64,000 nt of DNA from Spirosoma radiotolerans. Lineage in GTDB: Bacteria; Bacteroidota; Bacteroidia; Cytophagales; Spirosomataceae. The stretch spans positions 1,116,001 through 1,180,000 of the forward strand of contig NZ_CP010429.1 in the NCBI RefSeq assembly GCF_000974425.1, written 5' to 3'. Position numbers and translations under genes: made by a program. Below, one piece after another: positions 36,311 through 45,090 of this stretch (positions are counted from its first letter, which is position 1; each line of letters starts with the position of its first letter). Under the pieces are notes generated by a model. It was not told the origin of the DNA, ran no database searches, and saw nothing but the letters and a program-made list of their open reading frames with translations.

Positions 36311-37114
36311 TTACGTGCCTTGCTGATTACGCAGTATTCTGGAGAGTAATCCTGGTAAAAAACGTTTCAGGTAGATGCCATAGGTTTCTTTACCACCAAT
36401 ATACACTTCTTCTTTTCCCTGACTAACTGCCCGTAACAGCTGCTTCGCAAAGGCACTGGCAGACATGCCTTTCTCCTGATTTTCATCCATCTGGCCGTGT
36501 TTCTGGCCGTTGGCATTCAATGCATTCGTCGAAATAGCGGTACGAATATAGCCAGGGCAAACCAGGGTTACGCGCAATCCTTCCGCATAGGTTTCGGCGC
36601 GAAGTGCGTCGAAAAAACCATGGAGCGCATGTTTGCTGGCGCAGTACCCCGAACGCTGTTTGGTGCCTAGTTTGCCCGCTACGCTGCTCGTGACCACAAA
36701 ATGCCCATGACCTTGTGCCAGCATAATGGGGAGAACGGCTTTGGTGAGCGCTACCACACTAAAGAAATTGATGTCCATGAGCCGTTGGTAAACAGAAAAG
36801 TCGGTGTCGACAACGGCACTGCGTTGTGAAATACCTGCGTTCTGGAAAATGTAATCAATCCGCCCAAAGCGCTGGTATACAGCATCGACGCAACTGGGCA
36901 AACGTTCAGTGTCGCTCATGTCCATCGGCAACACCATAATATTGGTTTCCGGAAGGCCAGTTTGGCTGGCCACTCGTCTTAACTCCTCCTCACGCCGGGC
37001 TGACAAGACTAGGCGAACGCTCTGAAATCGGGCCAGCTCAATAGCAACCGCTTCGCCAATGCCCGATGAGGCACCCGTAATCCAAATTACAGCGTCAGAG
37101 AATACAGGGGGCAT
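36311..37114 (-). CDS. Short-chain dehydrogenase/reductase
   Basis: This 267-residue classical SDR has the nucleotide-binding TGASSGIGEAV motif at residues 14-24, an IFQNAG (NAG) motif, catalytic serine in VVTSSVAGKLG, and YCASKHALHGF (YxxxK). The order and spacing are normal, so it should be an active NAD(P)-dependent oxidoreductase. It resembles DltE-type or DhrS7-like family members that reduce unknown carbonyl substrates. The upstream LD-carboxypeptidase gene ends 6 bp before its start, so the two are probably one operon, although no functional link is obvious. Confidence 0.9.
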   Translation of the reverse strand: MPPVFSDAVIWITGASSGIGEAVAIELARFQSVRLVLSARREEELRRVASQTGLPETNIMVLPMDMSDTERLPSCVDAVYQRFGRIDYIFQNAGISQRSAVVDTDFSVYQRLMDINFFSVVALTKAVLPIMLAQGHGHFVVTSSVAGKLGTKQRSGYCASKHALHGFFDALRAETYAEGLRVTLVCPGYIRTAISTNALNANGQKHGQMDENQEKGMSASAFAKQLLRAVSQGKEEVYIGGKETYGIYLKRFLPGLLSRILRNQQGT

Positions 37115-37120
37115 GGCTGC

Positions 37121-38032
37121 TTAGCTTGAAAATTTGAGGCTGGCTTCTTCCGCCTGAACGACCAGGCCAATTGGTTTACCAATGGGTAAAGCCAGGTTAT
37201 AATCGACATGCCCGGCCGGAAAATTAAATAGGACTGGATAAGCGTAACCCGAGACAGCATCGGCAATAATCTCGTAGGAATCTTTGCCAAACGGCAGAGA
37301 CAAATTTGCGCGCATGTCCGTAAACTGACCGACAACTAGACCGGCCAGTTCGGCCAGGCGACCGGACCGGCGAAGTTGCGTCATCATACGATCAAGGGAA
37401 AAAAGCGTCTCGTCGATATCTTCGATGAAGAGAATTTTTTCGCTAAAGTCGAGATCCGTTGGCGTGCCCAGCGAGTTGATCAGCATGGTCAGGTTTCCAC
37501 CCACAAGTTGGCCGGTTGCCTGACCCTGTCGATTCAGGTAATGTATCGGGGCGTCATAATGAGTTGGAGGCATGCCAAACAGCCATTGCCTTACAGATTC
37601 CAGTGACTCGGCCCGGTCGGGATCACCAAATTGCCGGGGCATAAGGCCATGCAGACTCACCAACTTGTGATTACACAGTAAACTCAGCAGGACAGTTACG
37701 TCGCTAAAGCCGACAAGCCATTTAGGGCTGGCCTGTAGCCCTGACAAATCGAGTCCATCAGCAATACGGTAGCAACCATAACCGCCCCGAGCCGCAAATA
37801 CCGCCCGCACTGTTGGGTCATCGAAAAGTCGCTGGAGATCGGCCCGGCGGAGGTCGTCAGAGCCCGCAAAGGGACCCTCCGTTGCGTGTAGGCTAGCGCC
37901 TTCGATTACATTAAGCTGCCAGCGGTGGCGTAAGATATGTAATCCTTCAGCCAGCTCATCATAAGGAAACCAACTGGCTGGGGCCACCACCCCGACGGTA
38001 TCGCCGGGCGACAAAAAAGGAGGTACAATCAC
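37121..38032 (-). CDS. LD-carboxypeptidase (S66 family)
   Basis: This 303-residue protein starts at a GTG (38032). It matches the LdcA fold: PPFLSPGDTVGVVAPAS at the N-terminus, AARGGYGCYRIADGLD, nucleophile serine in LVGFSDVTVLL, glutamate in FIEDIDETLFSLDRMM and histidine in FPAGHVDYNLALPIG, which complete the Ser-Glu-His triad of S66 peptidases. LdcA trims the terminal D-alanine from muropeptide tetrapeptides during cell-wall recycling in the cytoplasm; no signal peptide is seen, which agrees. Other S66 members cleave microcin C7, so that remains an alternative. The SDR gene follows after 6 bp. Confidence 0.9.
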   Translation of the reverse strand: MIVPPFLSPGDTVGVVAPASWFPYDELAEGLHILRHRWQLNVIEGASLHATEGPFAGSDDLRRADLQRLFDDPTVRAVFAARGGYGCYRIADGLDLSGLQASPKWLVGFSDVTVLLSLLCNHKLVSLHGLMPRQFGDPDRAESLESVRQWLFGMPPTHYDAPIHYLNRQGQATGQLVGGNLTMLINSLGTPTDLDFSEKILFIEDIDETLFSLDRMMTQLRRSGRLAELAGLVVGQFTDMRANLSLPFGKDSYEIIADAVSGYAYPVLFNFPAGHVDYNLALPIGKPIGLVVQAEEASLKFSS

Positions 38033-38135
38033 GTTACGGTGTCTGATTTAGGGTTAACGGTATTTGGTTTATGGCCTGCAAAAGATAGCATTGAGGTAGT
38101 GGAAGCAGCGGCTACCAACAACCGAGTACCTACGC

Positions 38136-39128
38136 TTAATTTAGGGGAGCCTCTTCGGTTTCGTCGAGTTTATCCAGATCAAGCCGTACTGGCGTCTGCT
38201 CGCTGCCGTCAAACATAGGTCGAAACTTTTGAGCCCATTTTACTTCGTTGTATCGGTAAGAGAAGCGGGTGTGCACATTTTGCATAAAGGTGTCATCCAG
38301 CGCCTGGACGGAAACCAAAAACTCCGTGTCTGATTGTTCAAGATCTTCGGGAGTGCAGCCATACAAGGGGCTGTGTTCGGTAATGGGGTGAACCAGCGTC
38401 CAGTTTGTCGGGAAAAAAGACACCTTGTTCCGTTCAAGACTCAGGTTGTAATACTTTCTGGATAGTGCCCCATCGGATTTTGGTTCCACCCGCGACATGG
38501 ATACCGAAACCTCCAGGTTAATAAGCTGATTGGCCCTCGTATTGATAATGCGAAACATCCAGCCATTGACGTCCAGATAAGGAGCAAACACCGCTTGTTT
38601 CGAAAATCGAATGTGCGCCATTGGACGGGAAAAACGCCCGTAAAGCAAGCCTGTGGCCAGCGCGAACGCCAGTAATCCCATCATGGATTCAAAGGCGGCA
38701 ATGGAACTGGTCAGGAAACTATCCGGCGAAATATGACCGTAGCCAACCGTGGTGAGCGTTTGTGAACTGAAGAAAAAGCATTTCCAGAAAGGGCTGTAGA
38801 GTACCTTATCATCGGCGGCTTTAAGGCTGTCGGCCCCGGCCAGCATATACACCTCGGCAAACAACGTATTGGCGGTTACATAAAACACAAGCAGCCAGCT
38901 CAGAAACTGAATCCAGCCCATGGTGATCAGCCGGTTATATACATTGAGCCGATCCCATAAGGAGCTATTGACCCGGACAATATTGAAGGTGCCATCCTGA
39001 TTGATGAGCCGCGAATGAGAATCGGTTAATTTAGTGCCAAAGCCGATATCGTCGCGCCGAACTTCCTGCTCAACTAATTTACTTTCTTTATTTGTTTGGT
39101 TGAAAAGGCGTTGATTTGCAGTATTCAT
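38136..39128 (-). CDS. KirBac-type inward-rectifier potassium channel
   Basis: This 330-residue protein has an N-terminal amphipathic region, a first membrane helix (about 72-95, WIQFLSWLLVFYVTANTLF), a pore helix and selectivity filter TVGYGH at residues 127-132, a second membrane helix (about 140-165), then a cytoplasmic immunoglobulin-like Kir domain from about residue 170. The KirBac hallmark SSQTLTTVGYGHISP is clear. It conducts K+ across the inner membrane. It is divergent from a Na+/H+ antiporter gene 103 bp away, so the two may share stimuli affecting membrane potential or pH. Confidence 0.93.
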   Translation of the reverse strand: MNTANQRLFNQTNKESKLVEQEVRRDDIGFGTKLTDSHSRLINQDGTFNIVRVNSSLWDRLNVYNRLITMGWIQFLSWLLVFYVTANTLFAEVYMLAGADSLKAADDKVLYSPFWKCFFFSSQTLTTVGYGHISPDSFLTSSIAAFESMMGLLAFALATGLLYGRFSRPMAHIRFSKQAVFAPYLDVNGWMFRIINTRANQLINLEVSVSMSRVEPKSDGALSRKYYNLSLERNKVSFFPTNWTLVHPITEHSPLYGCTPEDLEQSDTEFLVSVQALDDTFMQNVHTRFSYRYNEVKWAQKFRPMFDGSEQTPVRLDLDKLDETEEAPLN

Positions 39129-39146
39129 GGTGGATCGGTCGGGCTG

Positions 39147-39176
39147 CGAAAGTAGTTCGATAGGCCGATTAACAAA
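39147..39176 (-). promoter_or_regulatory. Possible promoter of the KirBac gene
   Basis: On the minus strand TTTG (39176-39173) precedes TACTTTCG (39154-39147) by 18 bases. One base differs from TAnnTTTG. It lies 19 bp before the start codon. Confidence 0.35.
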
Positions 39177-39231
39177 GTTATTGCAAATTTGACCCGCTCT
39201 TCACTGCTCAACCTGAAATTCTGTTTAACCT

Positions 39232-40833
39232 ATGCACCCAATTGAGATTGTAACCAGTTTACTCGGTGTAACAACACTACTGGCGGTCATTGCCCGTCGG
39301 CTACGCATCTCTTATCCCATACTGCTGGTTATTACCGGACTAGTTATTGGCTGGGTTCCTGGTTTGCCACCCGTAATTTTATCCCCCGATGCTGTTTTTC
39401 TGGTATTTCTACCCCCACTGCTTTACTATGCCGCCTGGCAGATCGACAATGTGGAACTGAAGCTGTATAGCCGCTCAGTATCGTTTCTGGCAGTTGGGTT
39501 GGTGCTGTTTACTTCCACCGTGGTGGCGCTGGTTGCCTACACGTTCATTCCCGGTTTTTCGTTGGCGCAGGGGTATTTACTAGGCGCCATCATTGCGCCA
39601 CCCGACGCTATTGCAGCCTCGTCGGTAATGAAAGGACTGAACGTACCCAAACGCATTACAACCGTACTGGAAGGCGAAAGCCTGATAAACGACGCCAGTA
39701 GCTTGATTATTTATCGCTACGGGTTAATTGCTATTCTAACCAGTCAGTTTGTATTATGGAAGGCGGGCCTGCAATTTATTGGTATTGCGCTGGCTAGTGT
39801 GTTATTAGGCTTACTGATTGGCTGGGTCGCTATCTTCGTCCACAAGGCTATCAGCCGGGACACCGTCACAAATACCGCCATCACTTTATTGATCCCGTAT
39901 GGCTCTTATCTGATCGCCGAAGAATTACACATCTCCGGTGTGTTGGTTGTCGTAACGGTTGGCTTGTATGTATCGGCTCGTAGTGTGGACGTATTTACCT
40001 ACCAAAGCCGGTTGCAGACAAACTCGGTTTGGGAAACCGTCGTGTTTCTGCTCAACGGACTGGTCTTTATCCTGATTGGTCTACAATTGCCTACTATCGT
40101 ATCGGAGTTGAATGGCTATACGCTTACGCAGGCGCTCAACTATGCTCTGCTTATCAGTGCTGTCGCCATTATTTGTCGGATTATCTGGGTTTTTCCGGGC
40201 GCTTACCTGCCCCGATGGTTTAGCAAACGCATTCGTCAGCGAGAGGTAAAACCCAGTTGGCAGCAGGTTTCGGTTGTGAGCTGGGCTGGTATGCGGGGTG
40301 TTGTCTCCCTGGCCGGTGCGCTGGCTTTGCCGCTCACATTGCCCAATGGCCAGCCGTTTCCGGGCCGTGACCTGATTTTGTTTATCACCTTCGGCGTCAT
40401 CTTCTGCACGCTGGTGTTGCAGGGACTCACACTCCCTGTCCTGATTGATGAGTTAAATGTGCGCGCGGTGGTGGATGAAAAGCTGGAAGAGCGTAAGCTC
40501 AGACGAAAAATGGCGCAACAAGTTATCACACATCTGGAGGCCAACCACTCAGCAGGATCGGTTCATGACGATGTGCTGAATTATGTAAAAAATGCATATG
40601 AGTTGCGCATCAATGAGCTCAATGGAATGCTTAGGGCAAATAACGCATCAAACCGGCCCGCCGAACTGTATCAGGAAGCCATTCGACTTCAACTGGAGTT
40701 ACTGTCCGTAGAGCGGGCGGTGTTAAGTGAACAGCGCAAGGATAGTTTGCTGGATGATGACACACTCCGAAAGCTGGAACAGGAGTTGGATCTGGAAGCC
40801 GCTCGACTCTCCCTGGTACAGCCTGTTATATGA
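39232..40833 (+). CDS. CPA1-family Na+/H+ antiporter
   Basis: This 533-residue protein has about 12 membrane segments in the first ~410 residues and a ~120-residue charged cytoplasmic tail with coiled-coil character (EERKLRRKMAQQVITHLEAN onward). Diagnostic segments are LVFLPPLLYYAAW, the IIAPPDAIAASSVMKGLNVP ion-binding aspartate region and EGESLINDASSLIIY, all typical of bacterial NhaP/CPA1 exchangers. It exchanges cytoplasmic Na+ or K+ for protons to regulate pH and salt. It is divergent from the K+ channel gene; a 184-bp AT-rich spacer follows it. Confidence 0.92.
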   Translation: MHPIEIVTSLLGVTTLLAVIARRLRISYPILLVITGLVIGWVPGLPPVILSPDAVFLVFLPPLLYYAAWQIDNVELKLYSRSVSFLAVGLVLFTSTVVALVAYTFIPGFSLAQGYLLGAIIAPPDAIAASSVMKGLNVPKRITTVLEGESLINDASSLIIYRYGLIAILTSQFVLWKAGLQFIGIALASVLLGLLIGWVAIFVHKAISRDTVTNTAITLLIPYGSYLIAEELHISGVLVVVTVGLYVSARSVDVFTYQSRLQTNSVWETVVFLLNGLVFILIGLQLPTIVSELNGYTLTQALNYALLISAVAIICRIIWVFPGAYLPRWFSKRIRQREVKPSWQQVSVVSWAGMRGVVSLAGALALPLTLPNGQPFPGRDLILFITFGVIFCTLVLQGLTLPVLIDELNVRAVVDEKLEERKLRRKMAQQVITHLEANHSAGSVHDDVLNYVKNAYELRINELNGMLRANNASNRPAELYQEAIRLQLELLSVERAVLSEQRKDSLLDDDTLRKLEQELDLEAARLSLVQPVI

Positions 40834-41017
40834 ACTAAACTGTATTTTTTAATATATAAAAGCGAATACTATATACACTTGTTGAACTATATTAAATAGG
40901 ATCGTTAGTTTGCTATTAAAATTTATAGGTATAGTAGCAATCAATTAGGTAATAATACTTAATTTGGTGCGAAAATAAAGGAAATCGTCCGTAACGATCC
41001 TTAACAACAAAGAAAAT

Positions 41018-42013
41018 ATGAAATTTCCGTCAGGTATGATTAGTTTAATCGTACCAGCTTTCAACGAAGAAGAGAACTTATCCGTACTGGTTCATCGACT
41101 CATGACTGTCATGGAACCATACGATTCTTACGAAATTCTGATTATTGATGACGGTAGTACCGACCAGACGCGTCATGTACTTCGGCAGTTGAGCCAAGCC
41201 TATTCTGTCGTTCGGTTCCTGTCGTTTTCCCGAAATTTCGGGCATCAAATGGCTTTACGGGCTGGCTACGATAATGCGCGTGGCGAAGCCGTTATTTGTC
41301 TGGATGCCGATCTGCAACATCCGCCAGAACTGATTCCAACCCTGATTGACAAATGGCGCGAAGGCTACGAAGTGGTGTACACCGTTCGGCAAGCTGATCC
41401 CAAATTGTCGTGGTTCAAACGAACGACATCGAAATACTTTTATCAATTACTTCGCAACGTTTCCAACTTACAGATTGAAGATGGGGCCGCTGATTTCCGG
41501 CTCCTCGATCGCAAAGTGGTCAACACGCTGAAGCAGTTTAAAGAAAACGATCTTTTTTTAAGGGGTGCTATCTCCTGGGTAGGGTTCCGGCAGTGCCGTA
41601 TTCTTTACGAACCAGCCGCCCGATACGCTGGCCGGTCGAAGTATTCATTCCGGAAAATGCTGCAACTGGCAGCCATGGGCATCACGTCTTTTTCGACAAG
41701 ACCGCTATACATGTCTGTTTTGCTCGGATTCGGTATGTTTTTTCTGGCGTCTTTATTCGGTGCGGAAGCGTTGTATGAACATTATTTTACGCATGCGACC
41801 GTATCTGGCTGGACAACGCTGGTCCTGCTGATGGTGCTCATTGGGGGCGTCCAGTTTATAATGATTGGAATCATCGGTGTATATTTGGGCAAAACGTTCG
41901 TGGAAGTCAAAGGCCGCCCGGCTTATATTATTGGCGACACGAGCGAGATAGAGGAGAGCGTAACGACATGGCAAGCCCCAATTCAGGAAGTATTTTATTC
42001 ACCGTTGACGTAG
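41018..42013 (+). CDS. Family 2 glycosyltransferase with C-terminal membrane anchor (GtrB/DPM1 type)
   Basis: This 331-residue protein has a GT-A domain in the first ~210 residues: ISLIVPAFNEEENLSVLVHR, EILIIDDGSTDQT, and LDADLQHPPELIP (nucleotide/metal site). Two membrane helices follow (about 230-255 and 265-295), and it ends with the YLGKTFVEVKGRPAYII motif of GtrB-like transferases. These enzymes load a sugar onto undecaprenyl phosphate at the inner membrane. The downstream deacetylase gene begins 46 bp before this one ends, so the two are translationally coupled. A 10-bp inverted repeat (40898-40907 with 40992-41001) lies in the AT-rich leader. Confidence 0.92.
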   Translation: MKFPSGMISLIVPAFNEEENLSVLVHRLMTVMEPYDSYEILIIDDGSTDQTRHVLRQLSQAYSVVRFLSFSRNFGHQMALRAGYDNARGEAVICLDADLQHPPELIPTLIDKWREGYEVVYTVRQADPKLSWFKRTTSKYFYQLLRNVSNLQIEDGAADFRLLDRKVVNTLKQFKENDLFLRGAISWVGFRQCRILYEPAARYAGRSKYSFRKMLQLAAMGITSFSTRPLYMSVLLGFGMFFLASLFGAEALYEHYFTHATVSGWTTLVLLMVLIGGVQFIMIGIIGVYLGKTFVEVKGRPAYIIGDTSEIEESVTTWQAPIQEVFYSPLT

Positions 42014-42780
42014 AAGAGTTTGATACCGCCGTTGAATTCGGTCACGATATTCCCTTAAGTGAACAAGTGGCCGTTTCAACGCGTGGGTTAACCTTACTGG
42101 CCGAGCGATTTGAGTCGGTTGGCGCCCGAACAACGCTGTTTACAACGGCCAATTATGCCCTTCACGAACCTGCCTTCATTCGGTCGCTGGCCCGCAAACA
42201 TGAAATCGCGTCGCACGGCTATTTTCATACAACGTTCGAGCCTGCCGATCTCCTGAAATCCCGGCTAGCCCTGGAAGCCTTGTTAAATCAACCCATAACG
42301 GGTTTCCGGCGGGCACGAATGGGGTTCGTTGATCCCGAAGACGTACATCAGGCGGGCTATACCTACAATTCATCGCTGCATCCTACCTGGCTGCCTGGCC
42401 GGTATAACCACTGGGGCGAACCCCGTCACCCGTTCCGCGAATCAGGCGTCTGGCAGATTCCGGCTTCAGTAACGCCTACACTGCGCTTACCGCTATTCTG
42501 GTTAAGCCTGAAAAACTTCCCGTTTGCATATTATAAACAGCTTTGCCGTCAAACGCTGCGAGCAGACGGTTTTCTGAACCTGTATGTTCACCCCTGGGAA
42601 TTCACTGACCTGTCAGCTTATGAAAAAATCCCTGGATACGTCCGTCGGCACTCGCGGGATGAACTACTGGACCGGGTCGAAAAGTTGTTGCGCTATCTGA
42701 AGCCGCTTGGTCAATTTGTGACGATGGGTGAATTTGCCAATACCTTGAGCTTACATACATCCGTCGGAAAAGTAATCTAA
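41968..42780 (+). CDS. Polysaccharide deacetylase-family protein
   Basis: This 270-residue protein has a NodB-type fold. The first conserved motif is FTVDVEEFD at about residue 11, then IASHGYFHT with the H-x3-H metal pair, and GFRRARMGF. The LHPTWLPGRYNHWGEPRHP and NLYVHPWEF segments resemble deacetylases found in exopolysaccharide loci. The ATG at 41968 is the only usable start because the first motif follows almost at once; it makes a 46-bp overlap with the glycosyltransferase gene. It probably deacetylates a lipid-linked or secreted glycan made by that enzyme. No signal peptide is seen. Confidence 0.88.
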   Translation: MASPNSGSILFTVDVEEFDTAVEFGHDIPLSEQVAVSTRGLTLLAERFESVGARTTLFTTANYALHEPAFIRSLARKHEIASHGYFHTTFEPADLLKSRLALEALLNQPITGFRRARMGFVDPEDVHQAGYTYNSSLHPTWLPGRYNHWGEPRHPFRESGVWQIPASVTPTLRLPLFWLSLKNFPFAYYKQLCRQTLRADGFLNLYVHPWEFTDLSAYEKIPGYVRRHSRDELLDRVEKLLRYLKPLGQFVTMGEFANTLSLHTSVGKVI

Positions 42781-42784
42781 AAGG

Positions 42785-42844
42785 TATCCCAAATGCAAAA
42801 GGGCGCACAGTTTCAATGCTGTGCGCCCTTTTGCATTTGGGATA
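42785..42844. terminator. Very long perfect terminator-like hairpin
   Basis: A 26-bp perfect stem (25-base arms 42786-42810 and 42819-42843 plus one more pair) encloses the 8-base loop TTTCAATG. It lies between convergent deacetylase and DUF721 genes. It is longer than ordinary intrinsic terminators. Confidence 0.75.
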
Positions 42845-42852
42845 TTATCTGT

Positions 42853-43179
42853 CTAGATGAAAATGACATCGTCGATCACCTCCGTACCCATGTCTTTGTT
42901 GACAAGCTGAATGAGTTTCTGCTTGGCGTTGACGAGTTCGTTACGAAGGGGCGCTGAGGCAATTTCGATATAGAGCTTACGATCACGGACGTAGAGCCGG
43001 TTCGTGCGGGAGGCAATGGATGGCCCCATCATACGACCCCAGAACGCTTCAAGGTACGTCTCATTGAATCGGGTTTGAAGCTGGTAGGCTTTCAACAACT
43101 GCCCAATAGCATCTTTTAAGGACGTAACTCCGGCCACGCGGGTGGCATTTTCACGATTATAGCGGTACGTCTGGTTCAT
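42853..43179 (-). CDS. DUF721 family protein
   Basis: This 108-residue protein has the DUF721 pattern: SLKDAIGQLLKAYQLQTRF, a WGRMMGPSIASRTNRLYVRD central motif, and LYIEIASAPLRNELVNAKQKLIQLVN. The wider family includes DciA, a loader of the replicative helicase in bacteria without DnaC, and Bacteroidota proteins of this length are usually annotated only as DUF721. A nucleic-acid role is plausible. It is a single gene transcribed away from the methionine operon and ends at a long hairpin. Confidence 0.85.
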   Translation of the reverse strand: MNQTYRYNRENATRVAGVTSLKDAIGQLLKAYQLQTRFNETYLEAFWGRMMGPSIASRTNRLYVRDRKLYIEIASAPLRNELVNAKQKLIQLVNKDMGTEVIDDVIFI

Positions 43180-43284
43180 GGGGAGGGGTTCTTATTGCAA
43201 AAGTAAACAATGAATTGACTTAATTGAGCGGAGGGAAGCGAACCGTATTAAAAAAAGTTAATCATGTAGAAAAAAGAAGTGGTG

Positions 43285-43316
43285 TTTGGATTCACGCCGT
43301 TTGGCTAGTATACTTG
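43285..43316 (+). promoter_or_regulatory. Promoter of the methionine operon
   Basis: TTTG (43285-43288), a 20-base spacer and TATACTTG (43309-43316) match the Bacteroidota promoter form with one deviation. Transcription from here would make a ~360-base leader containing the riboswitch-like element. Confidence 0.5.
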
Positions 43317-43383
43317 CGCCATCAAGTCAATTGCAACGCGTCATCTCTATGACTTACGACGCGCGTTGATTTATAAAGAAGCG

Positions 43384-43446
43384 AGGAGAGATCAGGCTCT
43401 GTGAACCGCTGGCAACCTACCGCATGGCAAGGTGCTAACTCCTGCC
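43384..43446 (+). promoter_or_regulatory. SAM riboswitch-like element (SAM-I-type core) before metY
   Basis: The RNA would contain GUGAACCGCUGGCAACCU followed after a short stem by AAGGUGCUAACUCC. These correspond to the GAA.CC..GCAACC and AAGGUGCUAA.UCC signatures of SAM-I-type aptamers. The usual GGAGGGACUGGCCC part of helix P2 is not visible, so the element is compact. A terminator-like hairpin at 43541-43571 and the position ahead of metY and metX support sensing of S-adenosylmethionine. Confidence 0.7.
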
Positions 43447-43540
43447 TAAAGTTATTTAGGGACTATAAATCGTTAACACACATGCTTTATCTTCAGCAAT
43501 GTATGTCCTCCGGGGCTTACTAGGCATCTCCACCAACCGA

Positions 43541-43571
43541 CACGAAAACCGGGAGGGTTTGTCGTGCTTTT
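43541..43571 (+). terminator. Possible riboswitch-controlled terminator hairpin
   Basis: CACGAAAACC pairs with GGTTTGTCGTG with one bulged base around GGGAG and is followed by CTTTT, 112 bases before the metY start. Confidence 0.45.
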
Positions 43572-43604
43572 CACTATCCCGATGGTCGACGGTTTGTCGG
43601 TTGA

Positions 43605-44996
<1,392 letters not shown>

Positions 44997-45006
44997 TTTT
45001 AGGTTT

Positions 45007-45075
45007 GGTTTATGGTGTACAGTATACGGTTATTACCCACAAAGGCCCCTGACCGTATACTGTACACCATAAACC
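45007..45075. repeat. Perfect 24-bp inverted repeat between metY and metX
   Basis: The left arm (45007-45030, beginning GGTTTATGGTGTACAG) is exactly complementary to 45052-45075, with a 21-base loop. The word GGTTTATGGT links it to the family 1 repeats near 12201 and 53335. It would fold in the metYX transcript just before the TTG start of metX. Confidence 0.75.
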
Positions 45076-45090
45076 ATAAATTTTTTTCGA

